64,000 nt of DNA from Prostheceraeus crozeri (taxonomy: Eukaryota; Platyhelminthes; Polycladida; Euryleptidae), in contig CAJQUW010007034.1 of assembly GCA_907163375.1 (NCBI GenBank), positions 1-64,000 on the forward strand, given 5' to 3'. Shown here one piece after another: positions 33,704-44,391 of this stretch (its first letter is position 1; every line of letters begins with the position of its first letter). The notes under the pieces were generated by a model. That model saw nothing but the letters and a program-made list of their open reading frames with translations. It did no database searches and had not been told where the DNA came from. The position numbers were made by a program, and so were the translations under genes.

Positions 33704-35430
33704 GTGAGTTTCAAGTGAATCGGAGAGAAAAAGTCGAAAATTTTCTTCACACTAGGTCTCCACACGGGATTTTTTCGTGAAAATGTTAAATTGTGGCCAC
33801 CTTTGGCGATGAATAGCGGAGGATTGGAAGTGAATGAAGAGCTCGGGTTTCTTTTAGGGGCAAGACCGCACTTTGTTCTCTAGGATCCTATCCTTTCAGA
33901 TGCCGTTTTTTCAACTCGGCTTCTGGTCATCGTAGAGTCGAGGGATGGCTTAAATGAAAGGTGAGAGCACGATAGAAACCGATAGACGTGTTTAAAGTTT
34001 TTGGATGATGGATATTACGTCTTGTTGGGCATTTGACACAGTTCTCAACGTAGCACTTTGAACGCCAATCGGTTGAGTCTTAGCTATCTTGTCATGGGTG
34101 GCATCTAAACATCTCCATTGCAAAACGCTTGGAAAGCACGGCTTGCTATCAAGCTGATCAAAGTCTGCCAACCTCTTGTAAATAACTCCATCGGTTTTCA
34201 TGTCTGGCTAGTTATGGAGATTTTCGGTGTCATACTTCCTGTTGGCGGGCGTTCTTTCGAGACAGCGGTGAAGTCCGTAGCGATGAGTACTGCACGGGAC
34301 GTTGGCAATGGTAATCCTTGTGAAACCTCTCTGCGTCATGTTTCCAAGTGGTTGCCTTTCGTCTCAACGTTGTACTCTGACCGCCAGGGCGACATTTAGC
34401 TATCTGCCACAGGTTACCACATAAAATTTCCATTGCACTTGTCTCCCGATGGTTGGTCATACATGCGAGAATGAACCATAAGTTGTGCTTGTTTCTATCT
34501 CGGAGACGAAATGATGAAGGGATGAAACGGGAAGCCACCCTTGCACCACATGCAACACATCACAGACTTCTCTCTTCGCTAGTGAACAAGCTCTTGTGAG
34601 TGTAGTTAGAAAGTGTATCATGTTGTACAAAAGTTTTACTGCAACACAGGTTGATGTATAGTTAGAAAGTTTGATCATGGCGTTTTATGAAACACAAATG
34701 TCATAAAATGTAAGCGTTAGTGCAGTCAAATAGTTATACCGTGACACACGTTTGAGAAAGTAAAGTTTGATCATCGAAGTTTTATTCGTGAGTGTAGTTA
34801 GAAAGTGTATCATGGTTTGCAAAAGCAACGTTTAGTGTAGTCAAATAGTTTTACCGCGAAGCACGTTTGTGAAATAGTCCATGAGCCAACCCCCTAATTT
34901 TGACCGATCGGTACCATCTCTGCGCACCAAACATTTTTGCAATTTTCTGGTAGCTATATGTATCAGCAACACAACGCAGCATGATGGACCTGCGTAACTC
35001 ACAGCTTAAGAGCTGCAGAGCTGTTGATTTGTGGGTTAGGTCTAATAAAAGAAATCTTATTTTTTACTAGATCAATCGGCTATATCCTTGTGTAACCATA
35101 TACTTTTGAACGTAAATATAACGGAAGCGAATTTCATTGTTTCACAGACCAAAATTTCATGAAAAAACCGAATTTCAGGTTCCTACATTCGTCAGACCTT
35201 CTGGTTAACCGTGAGAGCCGAATGTTTACATCATACTACTCATAAAATATAGACTACATTATGATCTCTAAAAACATCATTCAACAACCGCTTGAGACTC
35301 GCCTTTCCGTTATCAGATATTAAAAAAACATAAAGGCAATCAAATCTCTCTATTCGTCTTTGGTTTAGAAAACAAAAGTCCATTACTGTGGGTGTATGAT
35401 TATTTACAGATAAAATGAAGTCTCAGCTCA
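33704..35430. other. non-coding part of the Polinton-like element with short repeats
   Basis: No protein is recognised. Between 34590 and 34870 a word of the type AGTGTAGTTAGAAAGTGTATCATG recurs four times with variation, alternating with GTTTTACTGC-like sequence. The area lies between the left terminal repeat and the nuclease remnant. Confidence 0.5.
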
Positions 35431-35436
35431 TGTTCG

Positions 35437-36866
35437 TTAAACGTCACTGTCACTGTCCAATCCGTCTTCCTGCACAAGAACAACCTCTTCGTCCTTCATG
35501 TTTCCGTATTCCTGCAGGAAACAGGCCTGAGTACATGGTAGCCCATTCATTATACACTGGCAGGATGGCACTTTGCATGACTTCTTACATTTGCAGGACA
35601 GTAACTCCAGGACTGCATCTGGGACTGGTGCTTCTGTCATCCAAGTTATGATGAGTTCTCCTTTATCACCCAATGACCAACCTTTGCACTCAAGTGGACT
35701 TGGTACATGTGAGTCTGCTTGCAACGCGCGTTTCCAGATGGCAGCCTGGTAGTTGGTCCTCGCAGCATGTAGATGGAAACAATCGTGGCAGGGGGTAATT
35801 GTTCCGATTCCACGTTTCCGTCTTTCACCCTGAATAATTCGAATCGCATCTCGTTGACATCACAGATCTGAGTGAATAACGTAGAGACGACAGGTGAATT
35901 CTTCCAATACCTTCAATATTTCTTCTGTGAGTTGCCACTCTGCTCCAAGTTTGATGAAGGCATCTCGGAAGTGGTCATTCGTCATCACCAGTTTAAGTGC
36001 AGCTAGCTTCCCTCGACCGCTAAAGGCGCTGACCGTGTCGCATCCTGTGAAGGAATGTAACCCAAGAAGAGAAGCACACACATCATGGCCCGGGGCAGCT
36101 GACACGTTTGAGATGCTGATGTATATTGTTCGAGTAGCTGTACCACATTTTACATACATGTTGCAATCTATATCTCTGTGGAAAACTAGGCAGAGAAGCA
36201 GGATGTCTGTATCTTCAGCAACCATGATGATGGACGAAACATGTGGAGCTGCGTGTTTTGCGTGGAAGATGACTCTGGAGTCTGCTTCTTCCTGAGTTGT
36301 TTTCAGGTTGTCCTCTTCGATCACATCATTGCGGGTGAGTCTGAAGCAAAGGTCGTTACATGTGACATACATAACTTTTCCGCCCAGTTTTTCTCCCATG
36401 TTTGGCTTCTTCCATTGGCAGACGATGAAGCTGATCAGTTTGGTCTTACTGGCATTGCAGGAGAGGAGACGTCTCCATTGCAGAATCTTGTGACCAGGCA
36501 TAATGTTAGTAAAGCGTATGCGGGTTTCTGAACTACGCATGACCCTCTCAGCTCCTTTTATGGACAGCCTCCGATAATACATCGAACACTACATCAATGC
36601 GTTCACTGACAGCACCAATCCGGAGGACAGAAACAAGCAAATGTTCAGCCAGTTCTTCAAAATGTAAGCTTGTTGCCTTTCATCTTTTGAAGAACGCTCA
36701 TTCCATCAATGATGCATGCAGATGTACTTTCCATTTCATCAGCGGGCGATGCATTGGCCTCAAGATTTCTTGCTAGAGCTGCCTTGTTTGTTTTTCTGGG
36801 TGCACCATCTGTGTTCGCTAACGACCAGGGCATGGGACCAAGCGGGCGCTTCAGAACTTCCTTCAT
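35437..36866 (-). pseudogene. FEN1/XPG-like nuclease remnant inside the Polinton-like element
   Basis: Pieces of a nuclease-like protein are visible. They include ACIIDGMSVLQKMKG, TTQEEADSRVIFHAKHAA, IIMVAEDTDILLLCLVFHRD and LLGLHSFTGCDTVSAFSGRG, plus a C-terminal Cys-rich stretch (LLSCKCKKSCKVPSCQC). The EEAD block, the EDTD block and GCDTVS-x-F-x-G-x-G resemble, in that order, the XPG-I acidic motifs and helix-two-turn-helix of flap nucleases. Similar proteins are known to me as unnamed, multi-copy proteins in invertebrate genomes, so this may be element cargo or a separate mobile gene. It is a broken fossil. Confidence 0.6.
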
Positions 36867-36879
36867 ACTGAGGTTTCGC

Positions 36880-38313
36880 GATTTCGATTCCGTCCATTTT
36901 GTTAGTCTACCGGGTCTGTCCCATCAGTCAGCCTTCAAGATGACGAAAGAGAGCATTCATTTACTGCAAGATGCAGAAATGTACACGTTATTTGAACGTG
37001 GTGTTAGGGGAGGTTTAACATTTGTCAACAGCACGCAAGACATAGGATCGACCACGCATTTAATGTACATAGAGCAAAAAATAATTTATATGGGAGTGCA
37101 TTATCCAAGCCTTTGCCACAGTCTGACTTCCAATGGGTAGAGCCCATGACATTGAATACTTCTCCAATCCAGCACACATGGCAGTGGGAGATGAGGCCGA
37201 CATTGGTTATTTATTTGAAGTCGACCTCATCTATCCAGAATGTATTTAGAATGGAACAGTTGATTTTCCTCTCACACCCGAATCTGGCATGGTCAGTCCA
37301 GATATGTTCTCTCCCTTTATGGAAGAACACAATAAGCAATATGAGGCGGAAAATGACTTAAAATATAAACCCACTAGGAAGTTGTTGCTCACCCAATTGA
37401 ACAAGCAGCGTTATATCGTGCACTATTCCATCCTCAAATTCTATCAAGGTATGGGGATGCAACTTGACAAGGTCCATCGCGCTATCCAGTTTCGGCAGAA
37501 GCCCTTTCTAAAACCGTATATAGAATTTAATAGTAGGAAACGGGCTGAATCCAAGAATCCTTTCGAAAAGGACTTCTTTAAATTGAGGAATAATGCCCTC
37601 TTTGGTAAAACCACGGAGGATGTAAGAAAGCGCATGGACTATCGCATCGTGACTGATCCAGAAACGAGTATCAAGTTATGCCGCTCACCGCTGTTTTGTC
37701 ACCATGATGTCATTTCCGAAGACATCACTGGTTTTAAAATGTTAAAATCCAAAGTAGAACTTTGCAAGCCCATATATGTCGGTCAAGCTGTCTTGGATCA
37801 CTCCAAGTTAGAAATGTACAAGTTGTTTTACCACACCTTTAAAACTTGCCATTGATCCAACATGTGGAATTAGTAGGAGGCGATACAGACAGCTTGTTCC
37901 TAGCTTTGACAACCACGAGCCAAGTCAAGCAGGAAGACATTTCAAAATACATGTATTTAGCACCCAAGTTTGATAGTTCCAGCTATCCCACTGACCATCC
38001 GCTTTCCTCTACCTCAAATAAAGCAAAGCTTGGCTGCTTCAAGGATGAGTGTGCCGCCAAACAGATAGAGGAGATGATCTTGCTTCGTCCCAAGATGTAC
38101 TCCATGAAGCTAAAATCCTCAGAGCTTTCTATTAAACCGGCGAAAGGCATCTCGAAGTCAATCGTTAGAAAAATTACACATAGGGACTATCAAGATGCCT
38201 TAAATTCACTTAAAATTAAAAAAGTAGAAATGACCATTATAAAATCACAGTCAGAACAACGACATTTAGGAGACGAGGTCTCTCAGCTTGGGAAGACAAG
38301 CGATGCTGGATGA
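36880..38313 (+). pseudogene. protein-primed family B DNA polymerase remains (Polinton-like)
   Basis: Blocks typical of Polinton/adenovirus-type PolB are seen: VSLPGLSHQSAFKMTKESIH and TLFERGVRGG near the 5' part, KDFFKLRNNALFGKTTEDVR with the palm motif B, and VGGDTDSLFLAL with the catalytic YGDTDS-type motif C. Such a polymerase copies the element from a protein primer. The remains are partial and broken. They are the main reason, with the termini, for placing this element near Polintons. Confidence 0.85.
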
Positions 38314-38599
38314 GTCCTAATCACTCATTACCGTACGGCCATCCAGACACTCATCTACCTCCACCCAGGAGACAGAAACTTTCTCTTCCTCCGCCTGGCG
38401 ATGTATAATGATGAATGCTTCCTCTCTGTTGTGGTTGATGTTTTGTTTTTCACTCCATGGGGTGTTGTGAGTGAGTGCCTTGTAACATGCGTCCAACTCC
38501 TGATCACGGCATATCGATGGGGTATCCAGTGCTTTTGCTGACTTTGTTTTGTCCCTGTACAGTTTCCGACACATGAGTGACTTTGTTTTCTCCGTGTAT

Positions 38600-39300
38600 A
38601 GTATTAACTATGTGTGACTGTGATGAAATGTCTTTCATTCAATAACATATCATGTACAGACTGTCTCGTTTTTCTTTTGACATAAAGTTGCGGTTCAAAT
38701 AGGTGGGACTGACTTGGTAATAATGTCATAAGCATGTCACTGTTTGTAAGATAGGTGAAATATAAAATGAAGTCAGAATCATTGCACTGTTTGTAAAGTT
38801 AGAAATAAAGTTGACGTTTGTAAAGTTAGAAATAAAGTTGATGATTGTAAAGTTAGAAATAAAGTTGATGATTGTAAAGTTTGAATTAATGTTAGAATCG
38901 TTTCAGAGTTTGCAAGATAGGTAAAGTATAAAATAAAGTGACAAGCATTTCACTGTTTGCAAGATAGGTAAAGTATAAAATTAAGTTAATGTAGCATCAT
39001 GACAATTTCTTTGTTTTAGGAAACATCAACCACTTTGCTGACTCATGTCTATAAATAGCTCTGACTCATGAAGTGGTAAAGCACCCGTCAGTTAGATAAG
39101 AATCTAATCAGTCTTGTTCAACCTTTTCACCGACACGTGTGTGGGCATCATTTCATGTCTATAAATAACGCTGACTCATCATAAAGCGATGAACCTTGTT
39201 GATGACCTTTTCACCGACACGTGTGTGGGCGATAGTTCATTGCGATGACTCATTCAAAACACATCGTGATTAACACGATTCTATTAACTGTGACTCATAC
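38600..39300. promoter_or_regulatory. repeat-rich control-like region with TATA boxes and TGACTCA sites
   Basis: 38760-38990 holds tandem copies of TTGTAAAGTTAGAAATAAAG and GCAAGATAGGTAAAGTATAA. 39039-39297 has five TGACTCA sites and two near-identical TATA units (CATGTCTATAAATA at about 39044 and 39155), each followed within a few bases by CTGACTCAT. ACCGACACGTGTGTGGGC also occurs twice (about 39130 and 39212). This looks like a duplicated promoter between the polymerase region and the leftward gene block of the element. Confidence 0.6.
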
Positions 39301-40082
39301 AGATAACGCATTAAAGATTTAACAATGTTATCACGTAAACCAGTCATGATACAATGTCCGTTGTGAAACACTGCAATATGTACAGGATGCCACTCTAGAA
39401 TCAGAGCAGGAGGAAAGAGTTCAGTTTCATAAAGTATACAATGATTACTGGTTTTAATGTTGGCTAGATTCACTAACATCTTCAATTGAACAGACACTAC
39501 TATTTCTTCAATGTCAGGGGACTGAGGCGTACATGAGTCATGAGTGTTCGCATTTTCTTGACGACTTCGTAACACATGGACTGCATCACGAAATGAGAAA
39601 GGTTTCCTGGGACTTGGATTTTGCCGCAGCGAAAGATTTGAAGATTTCGACCGTTGCTCTTGCGAATGACCAACATTTGTGGACGACCGCGATGATAGAC
39701 TGAATCGGGAAGATGGGTATGCAACTGTTCTAAATCGATGTCTCTTCTGAGATTCATTTCGCGCATGGCGTTGATGATGCGGATGGGGAGCATGATTCAC
39801 AAATGACATGAGGGTTGAGTGAACTTCCCTTTTATACTTTTCCCATGAGGGTTTTGGAATCACAATGTGGCAGTGATCATTATGTAGAATCATCTCTTGA
39901 ATGCGAATAAATACAATGCCGTCTCCTACGTTAATGACACGGCAAGAGTTGGATAGGATAGCGCGATGTAACCTTCGTTGTTGAAAGCGTTCTAGAGTTA
40001 TCTGAAGTTGACGTTTCGTATCATGAAATGTAACACACTGACGTTTCCATGATACATAGAGACATGCTGATAATTTCCACAT
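39270..40082 (-). CDS. unrecognised Polinton-like element gene, 270 codons
   Basis: First gene counted from the left of the minus-strand block. The frame is open, begins MWKLSACLYVSWKRQCVTFH and has a His/Ser/Arg-rich middle. No domain or signature is recognised, and there is no membrane segment. Its neighbours are all on the same strand with short gaps, like a viral gene cluster. Confidence 0.5.
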   Translation of the reverse strand: MWKLSACLYVSWKRQCVTFHDTKRQLQITLERFQQRRLHRAILSNSCRVINVGDGIVFIRIQEMILHNDHCHIVIPKPSWEKYKREVHSTLMSFVNHAPHPHHQRHARNESQKRHRFRTVAYPSSRFSLSSRSSTNVGHSQEQRSKSSNLSLRQNPSPRKPFSFRDAVHVLRSRQENANTHDSCTPQSPDIEEIVVSVQLKMLVNLANIKTSNHCILYETELFPPALILEWHPVHIAVFHNGHCIMTGLRDNIVKSLMRYLYESQLIESC

Positions 40083-40236
40083 GATTCAAACCTGAGTGAA
40101 GAATGGTATGCCTAAGAAAGAAGGAGAGAGTCATGTTCATGTGTGGCATGGTGAGTGTACATTTTCTTTCTTGATACGGTGGCCGTCAGGTCTTGGTCTC
40201 ATAAAGACCGATGGTGCGTTCTCAGTGTGTGGATTG

Positions 40237-40872
40237 TTACTGTAGTTGATCATCATCAACATGGACATCATTTTTAAAGGTTATGGAGACAAGATAGGGA
40301 TTCAACGTAAACAACCTTCCGTCCCTGCGCGGATTCATGTAGATGGTTTGAATTTTAATTTCGAAGGAGTAGAATCCTTTTCCCAAAATGTGGAGAGATT
40401 TGCAATTGAGTAAGTCGAATTCGCTGCCCTCCTTTTCATGGATGATGAGACAGTGTCTATCCATATGAACATACATGTATCTTCTTTCCATGATAGGAAC
40501 TTGTGGCCGCTTCCCATTGTGTCGACCAATTTCTTTCGGAATGGTGAGATTTTCTTTCAGGAATGTTTCAAGAGTATTGAATTGTAACCGTGTCCAATAG
40601 TCTAACAGTGCACACACAGCGAGTCCATACTTTGTTGACTTAATCTCTAAATAAGCCATCCCATGACTTCGAGTTTTTATGGTCACGGCTACTCCATGAT
40701 GAGTTATCTTTTGATTGAAAGCATTTTTACCCGATGCTAAAGTAAGGGAGTTCAGTGTACCCAATGCGAGAGGAGAGGAGTTGATGGCTTCGAGCAACTG
40801 CATGGTTAGCGCAAGGACGGAAATGATTGCCATGAGCTCAGTCGTCCGTTTTATAACCAGACCTAGCTCCAA
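40237..40872 (-). CDS. unrecognised element protein, paralogue of the 42612-43302 gene
   Basis: The 211-codon open frame has a hydrophobic N-terminus. Near its end GKGFYSFEIKIQTIYMNPRR and DGRLFTLNPYLVSITF match GAGFYSFHIEVPAVYVGPHQ and DGNLISLNLCIAQI in the gene at 42612-43302. Both also share an upstream LxTFLKENLTIP-like helix. Function unknown; a duplicated structural or accessory gene is a guess. Confidence 0.55.
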   Translation of the reverse strand: MELGLVIKRTTELMAIISVLALTMQLLEAINSSPLALGTLNSLTLASGKNAFNQKITHHGVAVTIKTRSHGMAYLEIKSTKYGLAVCALLDYWTRLQFNTLETFLKENLTIPKEIGRHNGKRPQVPIMERRYMYVHMDRHCLIIHEKEGSEFDLLNCKSLHILGKGFYSFEIKIQTIYMNPRRDGRLFTLNPYLVSITFKNDVHVDDDQLQ

Positions 40873-41027
40873 TCACATGCGTTTCCCTTTTCATGTTTTC
40901 CCTGTTTTTATTACGTGACAAAGAGTTATCACACGTGAACTTTTGACTGCGTGGGTGGAAACCTTCCCTATGACTGACTGCCCTCTTACAAAGTCGTTCT
41001 AGTCCTCACAAAGACTTTAGTGACACA

Positions 41028-41193
41028 CCCCTTCTAGCGAACAAAGACGCATTCATTTATCTAACAAAGAGCCTGATAGTAATGCACAAAGCGCAATGAC
41101 TCATGTTGTGACACGCCCCTTTTCTCGAACAAAGACGCATTCATTTATCTAACAAAGAGCCTGACAGTAATGCACAAATCGCAATGACTCATG
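41028..41193. repeat. two tandem copies of an ~85-bp unit with TGACTCA
   Basis: Each copy runs GACACNCCCCTT, AACAAAGACGCATTCATTTA, TCTAACAAAGAGCCTGA, TAATGCACAAA, GCAATGACTCATGTTG. It sits just upstream of the gene at 40237-40872 and is probably its duplicated promoter; TATACACC follows the second copy. Confidence 0.8.
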
Positions 41194-41245
41194 TTGCTCT
41201 ATACACCATTACGAAATACTCAGTGAAAAGAAATCTTTTTTGCAT

Positions 41246-41764
41246 TCACACAACATGTCGACCATCAAACGAAGTCGTGGATGTAAACACACTCAGTTGA
41301 ATCATGATATGTTTAACAACGTACGCATTTCCTTCCATCGTCTCTACTATTCTCTCCATAATTTTCTCCATATGACGACCATAAAATTGATCACTAAGAG
41401 TAATCCATTCTGTGTAATAAGATGCAAAACGAAGTGGTTTTTGTAAAAAATTGAACTCTATATAAGCAACGAGTCCACCCTTCACATCTTTAGGTTGTAA
41501 ACTCTCTATTAATCTTTTGAAGAGAGGAAGACTTTCAGTTACTGCCACTTTCGTATCATTCATCTCTACTTTAAATGTAAGTTTCCAAGATTGTAAAGAT
41601 CCATCGAATCCTTGTTTATCAAGAGTAAAATCACACATATGGTTACTTTGTGTACGATGCGCCATCATAAACGTTGTGACTATAGATTTCATATTGCTAT
41701 AATGACTTCCACTATGAATAAAACAGAAATAACAATCATGTTCCACTGTAAGTTTATTCAACAT
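41246..41764 (-). CDS. unrecognised element protein, paralogue of the 43882-44391 gene
   Basis: The 172-codon frame contains LFKRLIESLQPKDVKGGLVA, RFASYYTEWITLSDQFYGRH and VVKHIMIQLSV. The gene at 43882-44391 has FQQLIDSLMNKDVKGRLVAE, FASYSAETI, FYQRHM and HIHIQL in the same order, so the two are old duplicates. No known fold or motif was recognised. Confidence 0.55.
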   Translation of the reverse strand: MLNKLTVEHDCYFCFIHSGSHYSNMKSIVTTFMMAHRTQSNHMCDFTLDKQGFDGSLQSWKLTFKVEMNDTKVAVTESLPLFKRLIESLQPKDVKGGLVAYIEFNFLQKPLRFASYYTEWITLSDQFYGRHMEKIMERIVETMEGNAYVVKHIMIQLSVFTSTTSFDGRHVV

Positions 41765-41838
41765 CAGTCAAAATTTACAAGTACAGAATACACTTCATGA
41801 AAAGATCATCACTCATTCTGAAGGAGTAAAAACATGTT

Positions 41839-42369
41839 TTACATATACCCATGCTGTTGACAATAATATAGATACAGTTCATAAACGTCATAGAGACTAC
41901 AATGCCAGCGTGAAGAGAATTTTGCAATGTAGGTAGCTTTATTTCTAGTATTACAATGGGATGGTGGTCTGTACAGGTGATGTCTCTCACCGAAACATAT
42001 AGCCATGTCAAAAATCATTTCATCTCTAAACTTCTTTTGATCACAATGCATATGATAGTCTTGTCTTACACGATCTACCCAACATGGTAAATATAGATTA
42101 TCAATGTGCAACTGAAGTGTTGTTGCTTCTCGTTCAGAATCATTTCCTAATATTTTAACAATATGAAAACCTGACAGCCACCGTTTGAAATCACTTATCA
42201 AATGCGTTTCATTTACAAATCCAATATGAATCAAAATAGAAGGATCAAGTGCATGCACATGACGTCGTGACCATTCGTCTTTGTGTGGAGGACAGTAGGC
42301 AAATCTATGATATGCACTAACAACAGTTTGATAGCTTTCTCTCGTTGCAATAGCACTCAATTCCTGCAT
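41839..42369 (-). CDS. unrecognised element protein, 176 codons
   Basis: Open frame beginning MQELSAIATRESYQTVVSAY, rich in His, Tyr and aromatic residues (RHHLYRPPSHC, YDVYELYLYYCQQHGYM). It lies between the two genes of paralogous pairs on the same strand. No catalytic motif was recognised. An adenain-type protease was considered because of the size, but no His-Asp-Cys pattern could be assigned. Confidence 0.45.
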   Translation of the reverse strand: MQELSAIATRESYQTVVSAYHRFAYCPPHKDEWSRRHVHALDPSILIHIGFVNETHLISDFKRWLSGFHIVKILGNDSEREATTLQLHIDNLYLPCWVDRVRQDYHMHCDQKKFRDEMIFDMAICFGERHHLYRPPSHCNTRNKATYIAKFSSRWHCSLYDVYELYLYYCQQHGYM

Positions 42370-42424
42370 GGGTGTTCCCTCACTGTCTATGAAGATGACA
42401 ACCTACAATATCAAAAAGACTTAA

Positions 42425-42664
42425 TTACAAGATAATACATTGAGCAGGAACTTTACAAGGATGTCTGTCCTTTACACAACAAAAGATACATACGACATGA
42501 TTACAATGTTTTAATTGAACATAACGCGCAATACCTCGTTTTCCACATTCACTACATACTAACTGATTGCAATACTTAAGATTTCTCTTTGATGGTAGCA
42601 CCATCTTTCTTTCATGCGCGACGACGTTTAGGTTTGGTGACAGGTTCTTGACACTTTGACACAA
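42425..42664 (-). CDS. Cys-rich, RING-like small protein of the element
   Basis: Short frame with CSECGKRGIARYVQLKHCNH followed by VVCIFCCVKDRHPCKVPAQC. The C-x2-C, CNH, C-x2-C, C-x5-C spacing suggests a RING or related zinc-binding fold, common in viral regulators. The frame overlaps the neighbouring gene slightly. It could be a C-terminal part of a larger protein. Confidence 0.45.
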   Translation of the reverse strand: MCQSVKNLSPNLNVVAHERKMVLPSKRNLKYCNQLVCSECGKRGIARYVQLKHCNHVVCIFCCVKDRHPCKVPAQCIIL

Positions 42665-43302
42665 GAATCAATGACTTTCTCAATGTGATCAAGTCTGTTA
42701 ACTCAGGTTGATGATGAATTTGAGCAATGCACAAGTTGAGAGAAATCAAATTCCCGTCAGATTGATGAGGTCCCACATAAACAGCAGGCACCTCAATATG
42801 GAAGGAATAAAAGCCTGCACCTAGCGATGACAACTCTGTTTCAACTGACTTTTCAACTGTCACTCTTGAAGTGACTTTACAATACTTGCTTTGCAAAATA
42901 TAGCAGCGAGTGCCGCGATACAATGGTTTACAAATAAGAAGTTTTCTTTTCTGGCCACAACTGTAATAGTTCAGTGGGAATAAGAGCCTTTTGCCTCAAA
43001 ACGTCTTCTAAAATGTCAAGCTGCTGACGCAACCAATTATCAATAGGGACACTCAGGTTTTGACCGCAACGATTTACTTGCGTATCCACTTTTGGTAAGC
43101 ATGCCGCCGGCGTTTGAAGATAGAGTCGAACACCGTTGTAGCGCACTTGTTGTTTGTAGGTAGGATGGCCGTGAATTACCTTTTCAATTTTCTGATTCCA
43201 CAACTCGAGATGTTGAGGATTCAGTGATGCAGCAGTTGGAGTAGGATTCATGGCCATGGCAGTCTGTAACGAAAGAATACCCCTAAGTACATTCATGATC
43301 AT
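42612..43302 (-). pseudogene. element protein, paralogue of the 40237-40872 gene
   Basis: Two adjoining frames carry this protein: one with the N-terminal region (MIMNVLRGILSLQTAMAMNP, DNWLRQQLDILEDVLRQKAL), the other with GAGFYSFHIEVPAVYVGPHQ and a basic C-terminus KPKRRRA. It is a broken or spliced relative of the gene at 40237-40872. Function unknown. Confidence 0.5.
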
Positions 43303-43380
43303 CAGAGAAAAGAAAATCGTTAGCTTAACAGTGACATATAAGGTAGCCCTTAAGAGGACCTTTTGGGGCGTTCACAGGAT

Positions 43381-43566
43381 TTAAAGCTTATCACCAAAGT
43401 CTTCGTCATAGTCCAGTAAATTAAATGTCTTGGGCTTAGGACCCGAACTAAGTTTCAATTCCCTAAAAGACTTAAAGGTAAAGCGTCTAGGTGGTGGAGG
43501 CGGCGGTGGTGTTGATGGTTCAACAAAATAGGCTTGTACAATCATCGGCCACACACTCTCCTGCAT
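43381..43566 (-). CDS. short proline-rich frame of the element
   Basis: 61 codons with a proline run (TPPPPPPPRRF) and an acidic end (LLDYDEDFGDKL). It has no family match and is too short to judge. It continues the same-strand gene block. Confidence 0.3.
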   Translation of the reverse strand: MQESVWPMIVQAYFVEPSTPPPPPPPRRFTFKSFRELKLSSGPKPKTFNLLDYDEDFGDKL

Positions 43567-43881
43567 CTCTCATCTAAAATGCTGGTAAGGTTTAGGCCAC
43601 ACAGTCATGACACTCACTTGTAAATTTGCAAACATGATTGATCAGACAAAGTTGAGAGGGGAGAATGGCTTGAGCAAGTCACACACGCTTTCCAGGTCAA
43701 GAGAATGAAATGAAGAGAAAATGGGGAGACGTCTGCTTTTATAGTCTCCTGCGAATCCACATTTGACACTATAAGAGCCAATCAGAGACCTCCGTTTCTC
43801 CCCTGACTTCGTTGCGGCAGGGAAAAGGAGGCACGCGGACGACTGACTCATGATTGCTTTTCCCAAATCTTGTAGTCAAAT

Positions 43882-44391
43882 CTAGTTTAGCACATTGAGT
43901 TGAATATGAATGTGTTTTATGCGACATAAGAGCAAGTTGGATCCATGCTCTTGAAATGAATCTAGTCGAGATGCAATGTTCGCCATGTGTCGCTGATAGA
44001 AATCTTTGGGATCATGTATCGTCTCTGCAGAATAGGATGCAAAATGAAACACTACACGTTCACCTGCATATTCATTAGTCAATTTCTCAAATTCAATCTC
44101 TGCAACTAATCGTCCTTTCACATCTTTATTCATCAAACTGTCTATGAGCTGTTGGAAAACGAAGTAACCTTTAGCGGTAGCAAATTCTAAGTCTGCCTTT
44201 TCATGATGAAATGAGATGATGTAGTCCCTAATCACACCACGAAGACTTTGTCGATGAAAACGTAGTGAACAAAATTCATTCGTAAACTCTACTGCATCTG
44301 TCATCTTTCTTCTTATCACTTCGGAGACAGCATGAACGACATTCAGGTGTAAAATGTCACGCTGATTCCAAATCTGGTCTCTGTTTCCCAT
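43882..44391 (-). CDS. unrecognised element protein, paralogue of the 41246-41764 gene
   Basis: The open frame begins inside the terminal repeat; a more natural start is MTDAVEFTNEFCSLRFHRQS, downstream of it. The body shares KDVKGRLVAEIEF, FASYSAETI and FYQRHMANIASRL with the other copy. It is the outermost gene of the leftward block, so its promoter would lie in the terminal repeat. Confidence 0.5.
   Translation of the reverse strand: MGNRDQIWNQRDILHLNVVHAVSEVIRRKMTDAVEFTNEFCSLRFHRQSLRGVIRDYIISFHHEKADLEFATAKGYFVFQQLIDSLMNKDVKGRLVAEIEFEKLTNEYAGERVVFHFASYSAETIHDPKDFYQRHMANIASRLDSFQEHGSNLLLCRIKHIHIQLNVLN

Noticed and set aside
41839-42369. Adenain-type protease of a Polinton
   Set aside because: Size is in range, but no catalytic His-Asp-Cys pattern could be placed, so it is left as unrecognised.
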